Positions 1 through 9,662 of a DNA stretch of 64,000 bases are shown here, in pieces. A program made the translations under genes and the position numbers. Below the pieces are notes generated by a model that saw only the letters and a program-made list of their open reading frames with translations, searched no databases and was not told the DNA's origin. Source of the stretch: Gnetum montanum (lineage: Eukaryota; Streptophyta; Gnetopsida; Gnetales; Gnetaceae); contig MNCI01010462.1 in assembly GCA_015680685.1 (NCBI GenBank), positions 211,980 to 275,979 of the forward strand, in the 5' to 3' direction. The stretch's first letter is position 1, and every line of letters starts with the position of its first letter.

Positions 1-975
1 CTAGAATTTGATTTATCTGCTAAAGATTCAAAATAAGAAAAATATGCCCTGGCTAATGGAATTTCATGTTGAATTGATGGAAACATCTTCTTCAAGTTAG
101 GTTCATATTTCAATAATTTTTTAACAAATCCATAACTTAAGAATTGATAAACACTACCTCCAACTTTTGTATTAAAGTCTCCATAAGGAATAAATGGAAC
201 TATATCAGTATGACTAATAAATTATTCCTCAAACTTTCTTATATTTTCTTAATCAAGTATGCTTCTTAACATAGTATAACTTTGAAACATGTTGGTTTGG
301 CCATTAAATGTGTGTTAACCACACATACACATCTTCATAATAGTTGAAATTTTAGAATTTCTGCCAAGGCTATGTGATTTTTTGAAATTCTTAACTATTC
401 TTTCTTTGACATTGCTTGAAGTTCTGGAATTTCAAAAATCATATTTTCTAAACTCCAGTCAAATATTTGTACTAATTCAAACTTGGCTTCTTTATAAAAC
501 ATTGCACAACCATCCATGTTGTGATTTCTGCAATATGCTATTGTGTATGGCTCAAAAGAAGAACTTCCACAAGAACCTTTTTGCTTATAGATACCTCTAC
601 ATCCCATCTTTTCCAGGTTTGGTTGGAATTGGTATAGAAATTCCCATGGAAAGACTTCTAGTAAGTAGATAACATTAGCATCCAAATCATTTAACTCTGC
701 TAATATGGGTGGATATTAATATTCATGTTAGTACAAGGCCCATGATGGACATAGAAAATGTTGTTTCTTACTCACTAGTGATTTTGCAAGCATGTTACAT
801 GTTGCAACTTTCATTCTCATTCTTGGATTCTTTTTTGAATCATTTCTCTTCATGAGTGTCATACTCCTTGTTGAAATGTGATTTTGAGTCTCCATGTTAT
901 TTTGTACCCTTTTCTTAAAAATTGAAGATTGTTCTATTTCTTCAACTAATTCTCCAGCTAATACATCAACTGATC
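1..975 (-). pseudogene. CCR4/angel-type EEP deadenylase domain, broken intronless copy, runs off window
   Basis: Translation of the minus strand gives the motif order of the exonuclease-endonuclease-phosphatase fold of CCR4, angel and nocturnin poly(A) nucleases. In order: CNMLA near 785-805 (metal-binding Asn), CPSWAL near 735-752, LAELNDLDANVIYLLEV ending near 655 (metal-binding Glu), NMDGCAMFY near 504-515, VVNTHL near 306-319 (His), YGDFNT near 171-182 (Asp/Asn) and LARAYFSYF near 30-55. The family's last SDH motif would lie left of base 1. Possible starts are ATGs at 895 or 853; the frame is open upstream to about 975. There are two stops near 720-735, stops at 395-397 and 335-337, and a frameshift with further stops near 200-280. 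No intron interrupts the domain, which suggests a retrocopy, although I cannot compare with the parent gene. The fold assignment is strong; the subfamily is uncertain. Confidence 0.85.
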
Positions 976-1839
976 TTTAACTAATATGTTGATTGATTCA
1001 TTAACTAATAACCAATTAAATATTGATACAACAACTAATTTAACTACATTATCCAATGTTATAAGTACATTATCCAATTTTAATAATATTTAATGCATCA
1101 TATAATTTTAGTAATATATTACATAATCTAATTCTTAATTACCTTTCTACCATTCTTAAGAATACTAACTTCAATAGTGTAATTACTAACATGCCATAGT
1201 GATCTTAATACTATCTATAAGGGCTATGCACTAAATCTTAAAGCCCAAAAGGTTGAATTTATGATATCAGTAAATTATTGAGTGTCCAAATGATAAATTT
1301 GACCTCACCATTAAGTTTAGAATGGTGAAAAATGTTAAAAATGACTATTCATATGTTGAAAATGAACATCGTATGCTTGAGTGATGCCAAAATTAAACTT
1401 TTGACGATCTCAAGGCACTATATTGGGTAAAGAGTAAAAACTAATTTTTGGGGTCACCTAGGCTAGATCTAACTCCACCATTTGGTTTGAAAGGTTGAAA
1501 TATATAGGAAATGACTCTTCATTCACTAAAAAAGGCTTTAGAGATCAAATGTTATGGCTATTGGAGTTTAAGACTTTTGGCATAAAAAATAAGATTTCCC
1601 AAGAGGTTACCCATCCTAGTTCTTCTCCAAAGCAAGCACACTTAATTATAGAATTTTTATTCCTTTTCTTATCATGGCACCAATTTTAATTTTTTAAAAT
1701 TATTTATGTGCATTCTTAATTTAAATTAAAAATTAATGACAAAATATTTTTAAAAAATTTTCAATCAACTAACAGGAACTTTGAAGTTTCCATTAATTAT
1801 TGAAAATTTTTCTCTATGTGGATGATGCCCATTTTAAGG
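976..1839. other. AT-rich stretch with no gene recognised
   Basis: No coding region is recognised. Two diverged direct copies of about 55 bp lie near 1302-1355 and 1468-1527; both hold a CACCAT...GGTTTGAA/TAGAATGG...GAAATGACT pattern. This suggests an internal duplication in an old transposon. Confidence 0.4.
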
Positions 1840-2070
1840 TCCATTATGTCGATGTGGCCTACTTTGAGGTTTGTGTGGTCCTCCTCTAGGCTAGCATGGC
1901 TAGTCTCGGGTTTGCAAGGCCCTCTTATGGGCTAATGCAATGCTTGACTAGGCATGCATGGCCTATCTCAGGGCCTATGTAGCCCATCACTAGGCTAATG
2001 TGGCCCATCATAGGGCTTGTGCCACTCATCACTAGGCTTGTGTGATCCCTTAACTAGGCCTTCGTGACTT
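1840..2070. repeat. Degenerate minisatellite A (TGTGGCCCATCAYTAGGCT-like)
   Basis: About eight to nine imperfect copies of a roughly 24-30 bp unit containing GTGGCC, CATCA and TAGGCT can be read by eye. The block is clearly more GC-rich than its flanks. A short return of the same unit appears at about 2640-2735. Confidence 0.65.
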
Positions 2071-2089
2071 CTATGCATGTTTGGTGCAG

Positions 2090-2370
2090 AGATGGTTTCT
2101 TGTGGTGTTTGGAGATGCGGTTTGTAGCAGTGGAGGAGGTAGTCTTCAACAATGCTGAAGGTGGTTTTCAATGGTGCAAGAGGTATTTTTTGATAGTATT
2201 GGAGGTGGTTTTTAATGGTGCTAGAGGTAATTTTCAATGGTGTTGGAGGTGATTTTCGATGATGTTGAAGGTGGTATTCAGTGGTGCTAGAGGCAGTTTT
2301 TGACAGTGCCATAGGTAGCTTTCGATAGTGTTGGAGGTGCTTTTTGATGGTCTTGAAGGTAGTTTATGGT
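2090..2370. repeat. Degenerate 33-bp minisatellite B
   Basis: About eight units of roughly 33 bp, with a core like TTTTCAATGGTGCTAGAGGTGG, run through this block. Because 33 is divisible by three, both strands keep partly open 11-residue repeat translations. These look like by-products of the period and not a gene. Confidence 0.7.
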
Positions 2371-2735
2371 AGCAAATGCAAGGCACTGCATAGAAACAAG
2401 CATGCAATGGCAAATAGTGGACATGTGATGGTGTAGGTGGCGAATAGTGGAGATTGGATGCACAGTGCAGCAATAGGCAACATAGTAGTGGACAAGCATA
2501 GAGCATCGTGGTGGTTAGCATACTGTAGCATAGAGTGAGTTAAGTAGCATGGCACGTGGTAGGTAGCAAGGTGGATCAGTGGCATGTGGCACCGATATGG
2601 TGGGGTTGCATGTTAGCGTGGTAGCTGAAGTAGTGGCAAGAACAAGGGCAACATGGCCCCTACGTGGCCTGTAGGGCCTGTGTGGCTCCTACTAGGCCTA
2701 CATGGCCCTTGCAATGCTAACATGGCCTGCAAAAG
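2371..2735. repeat. Degenerate repeat C (GTAGCATGG/GCGAATAGTGG) returning to array A unit
   Basis: Irregular recurrences of GTAGCAT, CATGGCA and AATAGTGGA-type words, 15-30 bp apart, follow array B. The GTGGCC/TAGGCC unit of array A comes back at the right end. Confidence 0.45.
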
Positions 2736-2810
2736 TTTTTTCTTTCTTTTTAATATAGATTATTCTTATTATTTTATTTTATTTATTTAGAAAAAAAATA
2801 TATTTAATGT

Positions 2811-2925
2811 TGAGGGAGATTGGGATTTGAACCCATGACCTTCCACTTATTGTTTTCTAAATAAATTATTATTTTATAATTTTTTAAACTTGGGGGATTA
2901 TGGTTTGAACCCATAACCTCCAATT
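2811..2925. repeat. Two diverged copies carrying a tRNA T-arm-like GATTTGAACCCATGACC
   Basis: Near 2819-2842 and 2893-2919 there are two related stretches, with GGGATTTGAACCCATGACC in the first and GGTTTGAACCCATAACC in the second. On the minus strand the core reads GGTTCAAATCC, which matches the RNA polymerase III B-box consensus. No complete tRNA cloverleaf can be built around either. Confidence 0.4.
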
Positions 2926-2960
2926 AAAAAATTTAAATCTCTTATTATTATTTTATTCCA

Positions 2961-3060
2961 CCTTGCCTTAGTGGTTAACATAGTGCTTCGACCAATGATA
3001 GGGTAGGGGTTTCGTTTGAGTCAATGGTAATTCCAGGTTGATTTTTGATCCTAAAATTTT
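2961..3060 (+). repeat. Possible tRNA-derived SINE head (A and B boxes)
   Basis: TTGCCTTAGTGGTTA at 2963-2977 resembles a Pol III A box (TRGCNNAGYGG). GTTTGAGTC at 3014-3022 matches the B-box core GWTCRANNC with one mismatch. The spacing of about 40 bp is normal for tRNA-like promoters. A T-rich run follows near 3056-3072. A random occurrence or a decayed tRNA pseudogene are alternatives. Confidence 0.4.
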
Positions 3061-3078
3061 TAATTTTTTTTAAATAAT

Positions 3079-3104
3079 TAAATAATAATAATAATAATAA
3101 TAAT
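3079..3104. repeat. (AAT)n microsatellite
   Basis: About eight uninterrupted AAT triplets. Confidence 0.9.
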
Positions 3105-3363
3105 TTAATATTATTTTAATGCACATATAATAAGAAAATTTAAACATCAATATCTTTCAAATCGTAAGTCCAATCGAGATGAAATTTGTACCATTGTAAT
3201 CATCTCAATAAGTACTATATATTGGATATAGTTTTAGGTCTTAAAAATGAAGTTGATTTTTCAAGAATTAAAAGGACCAAACTAGCCTATTTTGTTGAAC
3301 TGACATTTCTACATTGACATAAGATAATTTGGAATCTTCTAGATTACTTGGATAGTCAATTTC

Positions 3364-3379
3364 AAAAAAAAAAAAAAAA
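3364..3379. repeat. Poly(A) run
   Basis: Sixteen consecutive A bases. It could be the tail of a retroposed copy lying to the left, but no matching target duplication was found. Confidence 0.8.
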
Positions 3380-3792
3380 CAAAATCAATTCAGGTCATGG
3401 TTACTAACTTTCTTGAAAGAAATTTAAAAATAACCCTAATAAATTCATAATTATAGTATTAAGATGGGTAAGAGTTACTTGGACTACTGTATCACTGTCT
3501 TACCAACATCTCTTGCAATTGATGAATCTTGATAAAGCATGATCATATCTTTGTCAGCTAATGATATCTATGAAAGAATTTTGTTGATTGCCAAGATCTA
3601 GATGCCTCATCCCTTGTTCATGAAATCAATGGAAAGGTGTCTCCTAACTTACATCACAGACATATGGTGCATTCACATATAGTACATCTAGCAATGATGA
3701 ATTGCTTTCCTATGTTGTGGCTTCAAGATTCATAATCAAGTTCATGTTGTAGTCGGTCAATGGTTTTGAATGGCCATTGGGTTGTGTGTTTG

Positions 3793-4420
3793 CTCTAATA
3801 CCAATTATGACATCCCATCCCTAGATGTCATAGAAAATTCCAAATATACAATATATTAGGCATTATGCATATGAAGAAAATATACCAAATGCAAAACATA
3901 TGTGATATTTGACATTATGTATAAAGGAAATTATAGGAAAAATGCAAAAAGAGGAAAAGAATGCTTTATTGATATGGAATAGAATATCTAGATTGTGCTC
4001 TAAGAGTTCTTCTTGGGGCTTTCTTCCTTTGGAATCTATCTCTTAGAGGCAATCCATCACTACCACCATGGTTACACCTATAACCCAACTAGAAGGGATG
4101 GCTAGTCTACTTCTTATCTTGCTTCACCCAGCTTCCTGTGACTTACTTGTATCGACTTTGCCACTCCACATTAGCATGACCTCTAACCTTGGGCATAAAT
4201 GCCTTTGGTCAAACCCCCAAAGGTTAACTCAAGAGACACGTCTATTATTACAACTTCTCCTTTCAGGTCTAAATCACAACTACCATTTTGGGTCTTACTC
4301 ACAACTACCCTTTCAAGTCTTGTTAAGATGACAATAACAGTTATTATGAAGAGACACTAACTTCATTAGGCAACAATATCATTTGGAAATAAGGATGTGA
4401 CCATAATAGTAGCTATAGTA
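3793..4420 (-). mobile_element. Decayed LTR relic with initiator-Met-type primer site, minus orientation
   Basis: GCTCTAATACCA at 3793-3804 is the reverse complement of TGGTATTAGAGC, one base from the usual tRNA-iMet primer site TGGTATCAGAGC. Four to five bases later comes TGACATCCC, the expected LTR edge for a minus-strand element; TGACATC and GATGTCA form a short inverted pair at 3809-3831. CATATCAATAAAGCATT on the minus strand near 3961-3977 contains an AATAAA poly(A) signal. I did not find the partner LTR, so the right edge is only approximate. Confidence 0.5.
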
Positions 4421-4619
4421 TTTGACATTTTCTCATGTGAAATTGTGAGATTTTTCTATCCTATTTTTAGGCCATATTCTTGTATTGAAAGATGATACTA
4501 GCCTTAGTTTCTAGAGTTGTTGGAAGTTTTTAGATTAATATGATCTTGCTTACTTTCTCCCTAATCTTAAAATATTGAGTTGATCCCTTCATAAAATTGG
4601 TAAAAGAAAAATTTAAAAT

Positions 4620-5382
4620 AGTAAGAGTATATTATGAATTCTCTCCTTGCTTTTGTTGTTGTTGTTGTAGCTCCATCAATCTTTGTTATTCTAGTTATTA
4701 CTATTGCTACTCTAGCTCTTTTAATTTTTTCTACATTAAAAGTTGTTGTTGTTATATTTTTTTATGAAGCCTTATACTTTCTAATTGCAACTTCCTGACC
4801 CTCTTAACTCTTTCATATTTTATCTTATTAAGTGAAAATCTTTCATTGGGCATGGATTATTCTGGCTAATAATAGTTTCCAAGAAAAATAATTTTCATCC
4901 ATTACTACTAAATAATCATTAGGAAAATCTCTAGCTAAAGGGTGGTTCTTGTCCTTCATCCACTTACATATTTCAATTATAGGCTGATCAAAAGCATTAG
5001 ATCGAGGCTTCATTGATAAACTCCTCTTTATTTATTCTCAAACTTCATTCTTTGTTCAATTCACTTCCCTATCTATAGTTCATAACTAAGCTACATCTAA
5101 CTTGTGATGTTAATGGACCAGTTGAATAAATTCACTTTATAGATGAAGGAAAACTATATTGTTCTTTGTATCTTTTAGCTATCACTCTTAAATGTGTTAA
5201 ATTGAAAATTTTCCAAAAGAAAAACATTAAAGGGAAAAACAAATTTTAGTTATAATTGTATCTTAAGAAGCTTTCCCATTTATATCTTCTAATTGTCATG
5301 GCTACTAGGTAAGAAGCTTCAAATCTAGGTAATTTGAAAGCCTTTTCTTCAAATCCTACTATAAGGTTATGGGTATAATGAG
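4620..5382 (-). pseudogene. Gag-like remnant with glutamine-rich tail, interrupted by the 5.4-29.7 kb element
   Basis: The minus strand just left of the LTR start reads HNLIVGFEEKAFKLPRF..., then ALAVMT-like helices. Near 4985-4860 it gives a segment like NHPLARDFPNDYLVVMDE, followed by a basic helix and a Gln-rich coiled stretch ending QQQQQKQGENS near 4650. Stops inside the Gln-rich part are TAG/TAA at positions where neighbours are CAG/CAA. The frame continues across the target duplication into 29,691-29,900 on the other side of the big element, so this is an older sequence split by the insertion. Family: probably a retrotransposon gag, not identified further. Confidence 0.5.
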
Positions 5383-6815
5383 TGAGAAACCACATAGAAA
5401 TTACATGTTGGAAATTGTAACCTTTACCATTTAACTTCAGGAAAAATATCATTGTAAATGTGGCATTAGTAGTCCATGAGCTACAATCTTGCATACTTTA
5501 ACTTATTTGAGCTGAAAAATACCTCATAAGTTATTACTTCCTTGCTTTCCAAGTGGAAAAAGTGATATTATGTCTATATATGGGCTTGGGAAGGTAAAAA
5601 GTGCCTTTGGAATCACCAAATTTGGCATTTTCATGGGTTTTTATAGAGGTACATCATCAACTATTCTAGAGATATCTATCCCCAATGTAGATGGCATTGG
5701 GTTTTCACTTTCCAAAAATAACACCCAACTTAGTTACTACAAAACCTAGCATAGTTTCAAGACCAATGTTGGTGTTGTTGGGTTTTCCATTTTTCCAATA
5801 ATGAATAGTGTATTCATAACATAGGTAGTAACACCATGACCAATGTAGTTAACATGGATTTCTAGTAGAAGCAAGTTAACCAGCATAGTCACCATGTTTT
5901 CAATAGGTTTCAACAACACCTAGCATAGTCAATGAGAATGACAACATAGTCATATAATTTTGTGTACTATTTTTAGTATGTTGATGGATTTTGGTGGCCT
6001 GGGTGCACCAAAACTTAGTAGAAATGATCAACTACACTAGAGATTATAATCATTACACCTACAATCAATCTATCTATAATCATGACACTAATTTGTAACA
6101 TTAAATAGGTACTAAAAGCCTGTGAAACCTAAGCTTGCACATCATATTGATGTTCCAACTTTTGAAGCAACAACAATTTTCATTTGTTCGAATTATTTAG
6201 TAGTTTCAATAATTTTTGACCAAGTTTTGAACATTTATATAATGGAGCAACTAATAGCCTTGTTTGCAACCTTGAGAGCTTGAATTTCATTTTGTATCTA
6301 TGCTAAGCATTAGAGAGCCTTGGTCCAACACCATTGGAAGAAAAGCATGTATCACTATTACCATCATTTGTAGCCAAATTTGTAGACCCAAATAAAAACT
6401 AGCAAGGAGTTGTATGAGATTAGAAGTGGGAAGTACCTGGATGGTGAAGATTGACTGCAGAACACATTCTACCATTTCCAGTAGTGTTCAAGCTCCATTC
6501 AAGCCAACTTCTTGTGTGTTAAGCACAATATCTATACTTATTAAACTTTACAATTTTATTTAATAAAGTTTTTAGTTTAGTTGTAGTCTATATTTATTTT
6601 CAAGCTTAATTCTATGATAATTTATTTTTGTTCAAATCTATAATTTTTATTCGTATTTTCATTTCCATTTTATATTTGATAAGTCACTAGATGATCAACA
6701 AGATCATCTAGGGCAATCTAAACCCTATTTTTTTGGAGGCCCTTGGGATTTAGGGTTAAACTATAGTAGCCTAGGATTTTTGGTATTCCAGTGATCAAAT
6801 TTTGTAGGCGCTATA
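5383..6815 (+). repeat. 5' LTR of the large plus-strand element
   Basis: It aligns along its whole length with 28219-29685. Shared anchors include the first 25 bases (same length, no gaps), TATGTCTATATATGG near 5570, TGGCATTTTCATG near 5622, TTTACAATTTTATTTAATAAA near 6539, GATCAACAAGATCATCTAGG near 6694 and CCTAGGATTTTTGGTAT near 6771. AATAAAG near 6554 may be the poly(A) signal. TATAAGGAGGGC at 6826, just outside the proposed end, leaves some doubt about the right edge. Confidence 0.8.
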
Positions 6816-8454
6816 GTTCTGCTACTATAAGGAGGGCCTTTGCTTGAATTCTCACCCAAAATCTATTTTCAACATCTTCAAAACATATTTTCACCATTGT
6901 AACCTTTGAAACCTATAATTTTTACCAATAAATATTAATGTTGGCATCCCACTTCCTACCCATAATACACAACATAGTTGTAATGGGGAATTTATGTTTT
7001 CATTGCATTTTCATAGTAGTTGTTGGATTTTGTGGAACCTAGTGTAGTTGACAACAATACCTATAATTTTTTCCTTTTGAAACTTGCATTTGGAGCCTAA
7101 AATCCATGATAGAGAATTTTGAAATCCAGCACCGCTATTATGAAATTTTGTAACCAGAAAGCTAGGATAGACATCTCAAGGACTCCAACATCATCCTTGG
7201 AATACCAAAAATTTTCATAGTTCATGCCGTAAAACCAAGGTACATCCTTTAGCTGAAAAATTTCTTGTTTTATTTTCCCAAGTGAAAACCCATTTTGCAC
7301 CTTCTACTAAAGTGTACTTGGCTGGAAAACAAAACTATCTACTATACACCTAGTGTAAACACACTTGAAAAATGAATGTAGTTGGTATTACCAACTTCAA
7401 AATCACATCATCTTCCCAAGGATGGCATACACCATTTACACTTCATTAAAAATTTGAACTTTACTTTTCATTTATAGCCAACTACATCATTAGGCAATCC
7501 CAACTTACTAAAAATTTTACTAAAACTAGTAGAACTTCAAAAATCAACTTTTTGACAATGTCTTTTGGTAAGTCAACTTTTTTGCCCATTGAGATTACCA
7601 ACACAACATCTGGCCAAGATGGAATGAGGATCTAAAATCCTAGAGATCCTATTGTAGTGAAGTGTAGATAATTCCTTAGGCTATGACGACAAAGCCTAGA
7701 ATTCTTCATGCTCAATGAAGAGCACTACAACTATATTTGTGCAAATATCCAAGCTAGATTATTCCTTCCTTGTGTAGAGGCAAAAGCCATGCATGAGTAC
7801 AAGCTAATCCATTGCAATGGGAAGGAGTACAAGCTAGATTATTCCTTCCTATGATAAAATACCTAGGAATGATATCCATTCTAGTATAATTTTCCAATTA
7901 ATTGACAAAGATGAGCAAGATGCAAAATCAAGCTCGAAGAGCCAACACTAAGAACATGATGAGTTTGAGAAAAAACCTAGACTAGAGACCTTCATATCGA
8001 GGCTATTTCCATAATCACTTCTTCAAACCACCTCAGTCATCTTAGCCCTGGCTATCTCTTCCATTGGATAGGCATCTCAACCATTATCACCTATATACAT
8101 GATCATGTTTAGGATGGTAGCTGGTATATTGGTCCATTAGGCACATTCTGTGCCCCAAACGACCTCCTTTTCATCCATATCTTTCCTCACATAGCCTTGT
8201 TCTACATGGCCCTCATCAGTGGTTCTCATCATTGCTCATCTCATTTCTATACCAATCAACCCTAGAGTGAAACGACAAATAAACCAAGAAACACAAACAC
8301 TCTTTGCCCCCTTGGTGCCTCATGTTTCAGCACAAACATACTTCTCCATGTTTAGTGCATCCCTGACCACCATAACCTAGTGTCTTCCCTTCATAACACA
8401 ACCCATCACAAGGCCACAACCCTCTTAGCTAATCCCTCAATCATTCATGCAGAA
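6816..8454. other. Leader region of the large element, no gene recognised
   Basis: Untranslated leader between LTR and gag. It contains TATAAGGAGGGC at 6826 and AATAAAT at 6927. The plus strand near 7918-8000 could encode a basic, Gln-rich N-terminal piece (MSKMQNQARRAN...) belonging to gag, but stops follow soon. Confidence 0.4.
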
Positions 8455-9650
8455 AATGTATCCTAGAGGAATGTCCCAAGGATTGGGTCAGTCATTCCAA
8501 ATGATCCAAGACTTGATGGAAGAGTTATAGAAGATCAAAGCTTCTACAAGCTAGATAATCAAGATAATGAACTTGTATCAAGATGTTTTCATTGGTCCTA
8601 TTGTCCCTCCAATCACTCTCCCATTAAGCATCCCCACTTTTCAATTCACCAAATAGAATGATGAAAGTAATCCAAATGTCCACCTTATAACCTTCTACTT
8701 GAATGCCTATTGCTATAAGGCTAGCCACATACCATCATGCTTATCTCCCCTTTTTTACAAATGGGAAAAGCCTTGGACTAGTACCATGCATTATCAAGAG
8801 GATATGTATCCTCTCTTGAAGACATAATTTTGTAGTTTGTTAACCATTTCAAGTACAACTTGAAACCTAACACAACCCTTGACCAACTAATGAAGGTCAA
8901 GAAGGGATTCCTTGAGCCCATATAGAAATTCATATAATGATTGAATGCTCTACTTAATGAGATTCCTAAACCTATAAGAAAAGCACACCTTCTTGCCATC
9001 TTCAAGGGGATGGTTAATGACTTCATTAACCTAAAACTATATTACCTATATCTAGAGTCACTTAGCCAAGCCTTTTCCCTAATAAAGAAGATAGGAAATG
9101 TGGCCAAGGCTATCCATGACTTTGCCTATGTGTCATTTAAGATCCAACACATACTAAAGGATCAGAAAAAGGGTAGGCATAACTACAGCATTGTGGCTAC
9201 AATGGCCAAATACAAAAAAACAACTATACAAGGGCTAAAGACCAATTAACCCAAGGCATCTATTCAAAAAAATCAACCTTTGAAATTTGGGGCCTCTACA
9301 CTAACTATCGTGAGACCTAATTTTGAATTTAAAGACTAGTCTAAGTATATTGGATTACCACTAAAGCCTTTAAAACTCCTTCACCAACTATTGAAGAGTG
9401 GGAGAATTCAATACAAATAGATGATTGAGAATGCCCATCAAAGGCATGACAGGCTATACAAGTTAGACTTAAATCCCACCCTTGTGATCAAGGATGATCT
9501 CTCAATACCTAAATACTTTACACTTGATTTTTTTTTCCACTACCATCAACTACAAGCTCATGACATAGACTTTTTCCTAGCACTAAAGGATCACCTATAG
9601 AAGATGATAAATATGGGAAAATTAGTTCTTGATGCTTCTATGATGATGGT
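8455..9650 (+). pseudogene. gag remnant (Retrotrans_gag type)
   Basis: Starting near ATG 8458, the plus strand encodes in order: a short coiled segment (QMIQDLMEEL), a proline-rich linker, a gag core opening (ESNPNVHLITFYLNAYC near 8660-8710), a helical region (LEDIILQ-like, FVNHFKYNL, LMKVKKGFLEPI near 8815-8925; then LNEIPKPIRKAHLLAIFKGM, 8941-9012), and a C-terminal motif resembling the plant gypsy knuckle region CxYHQxxGHDxxxCxxLK. Here that motif reads HYHQLQAHDIDFFLALKDHL (9537-9596) with its cysteines replaced. Several TAG/TGA stops interrupt it. This fits the capsid/nucleocapsid gene of the surrounding element, nonfunctional. Its end abuts the end of the antisense pseudogene, tail to tail. 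Confidence 0.7.
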
Positions 9651-9662
9651 ACTATGATGATG

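Noticed and set aside
1995-2521. Overlapping minus-strand open frames with 11-residue repeats
   Set aside because: The openness follows from a 33-bp tandem repeat; neither strand shows codon preference or a known domain.
2811-2925. tRNA gene
   Set aside because: Only the T-arm-like part is present; no acceptor stem or anticodon arm can be paired.
3809-3831. TGACATC...GATGTCA as terminal inverted repeats of a DNA transposon
   Set aside because: It lies at the edge of an LTR relic next to a primer site; the arms are only 7 bp and 9 bp apart.
6816-6960. Extension of the 5' LTR to the TATA-like sequence at 6826 and poly(A)-like signal at 6927
   Set aside because: The partner at 29,685 is followed by the ATGAG target duplication, and similarity ends there; kept only as a caveat.
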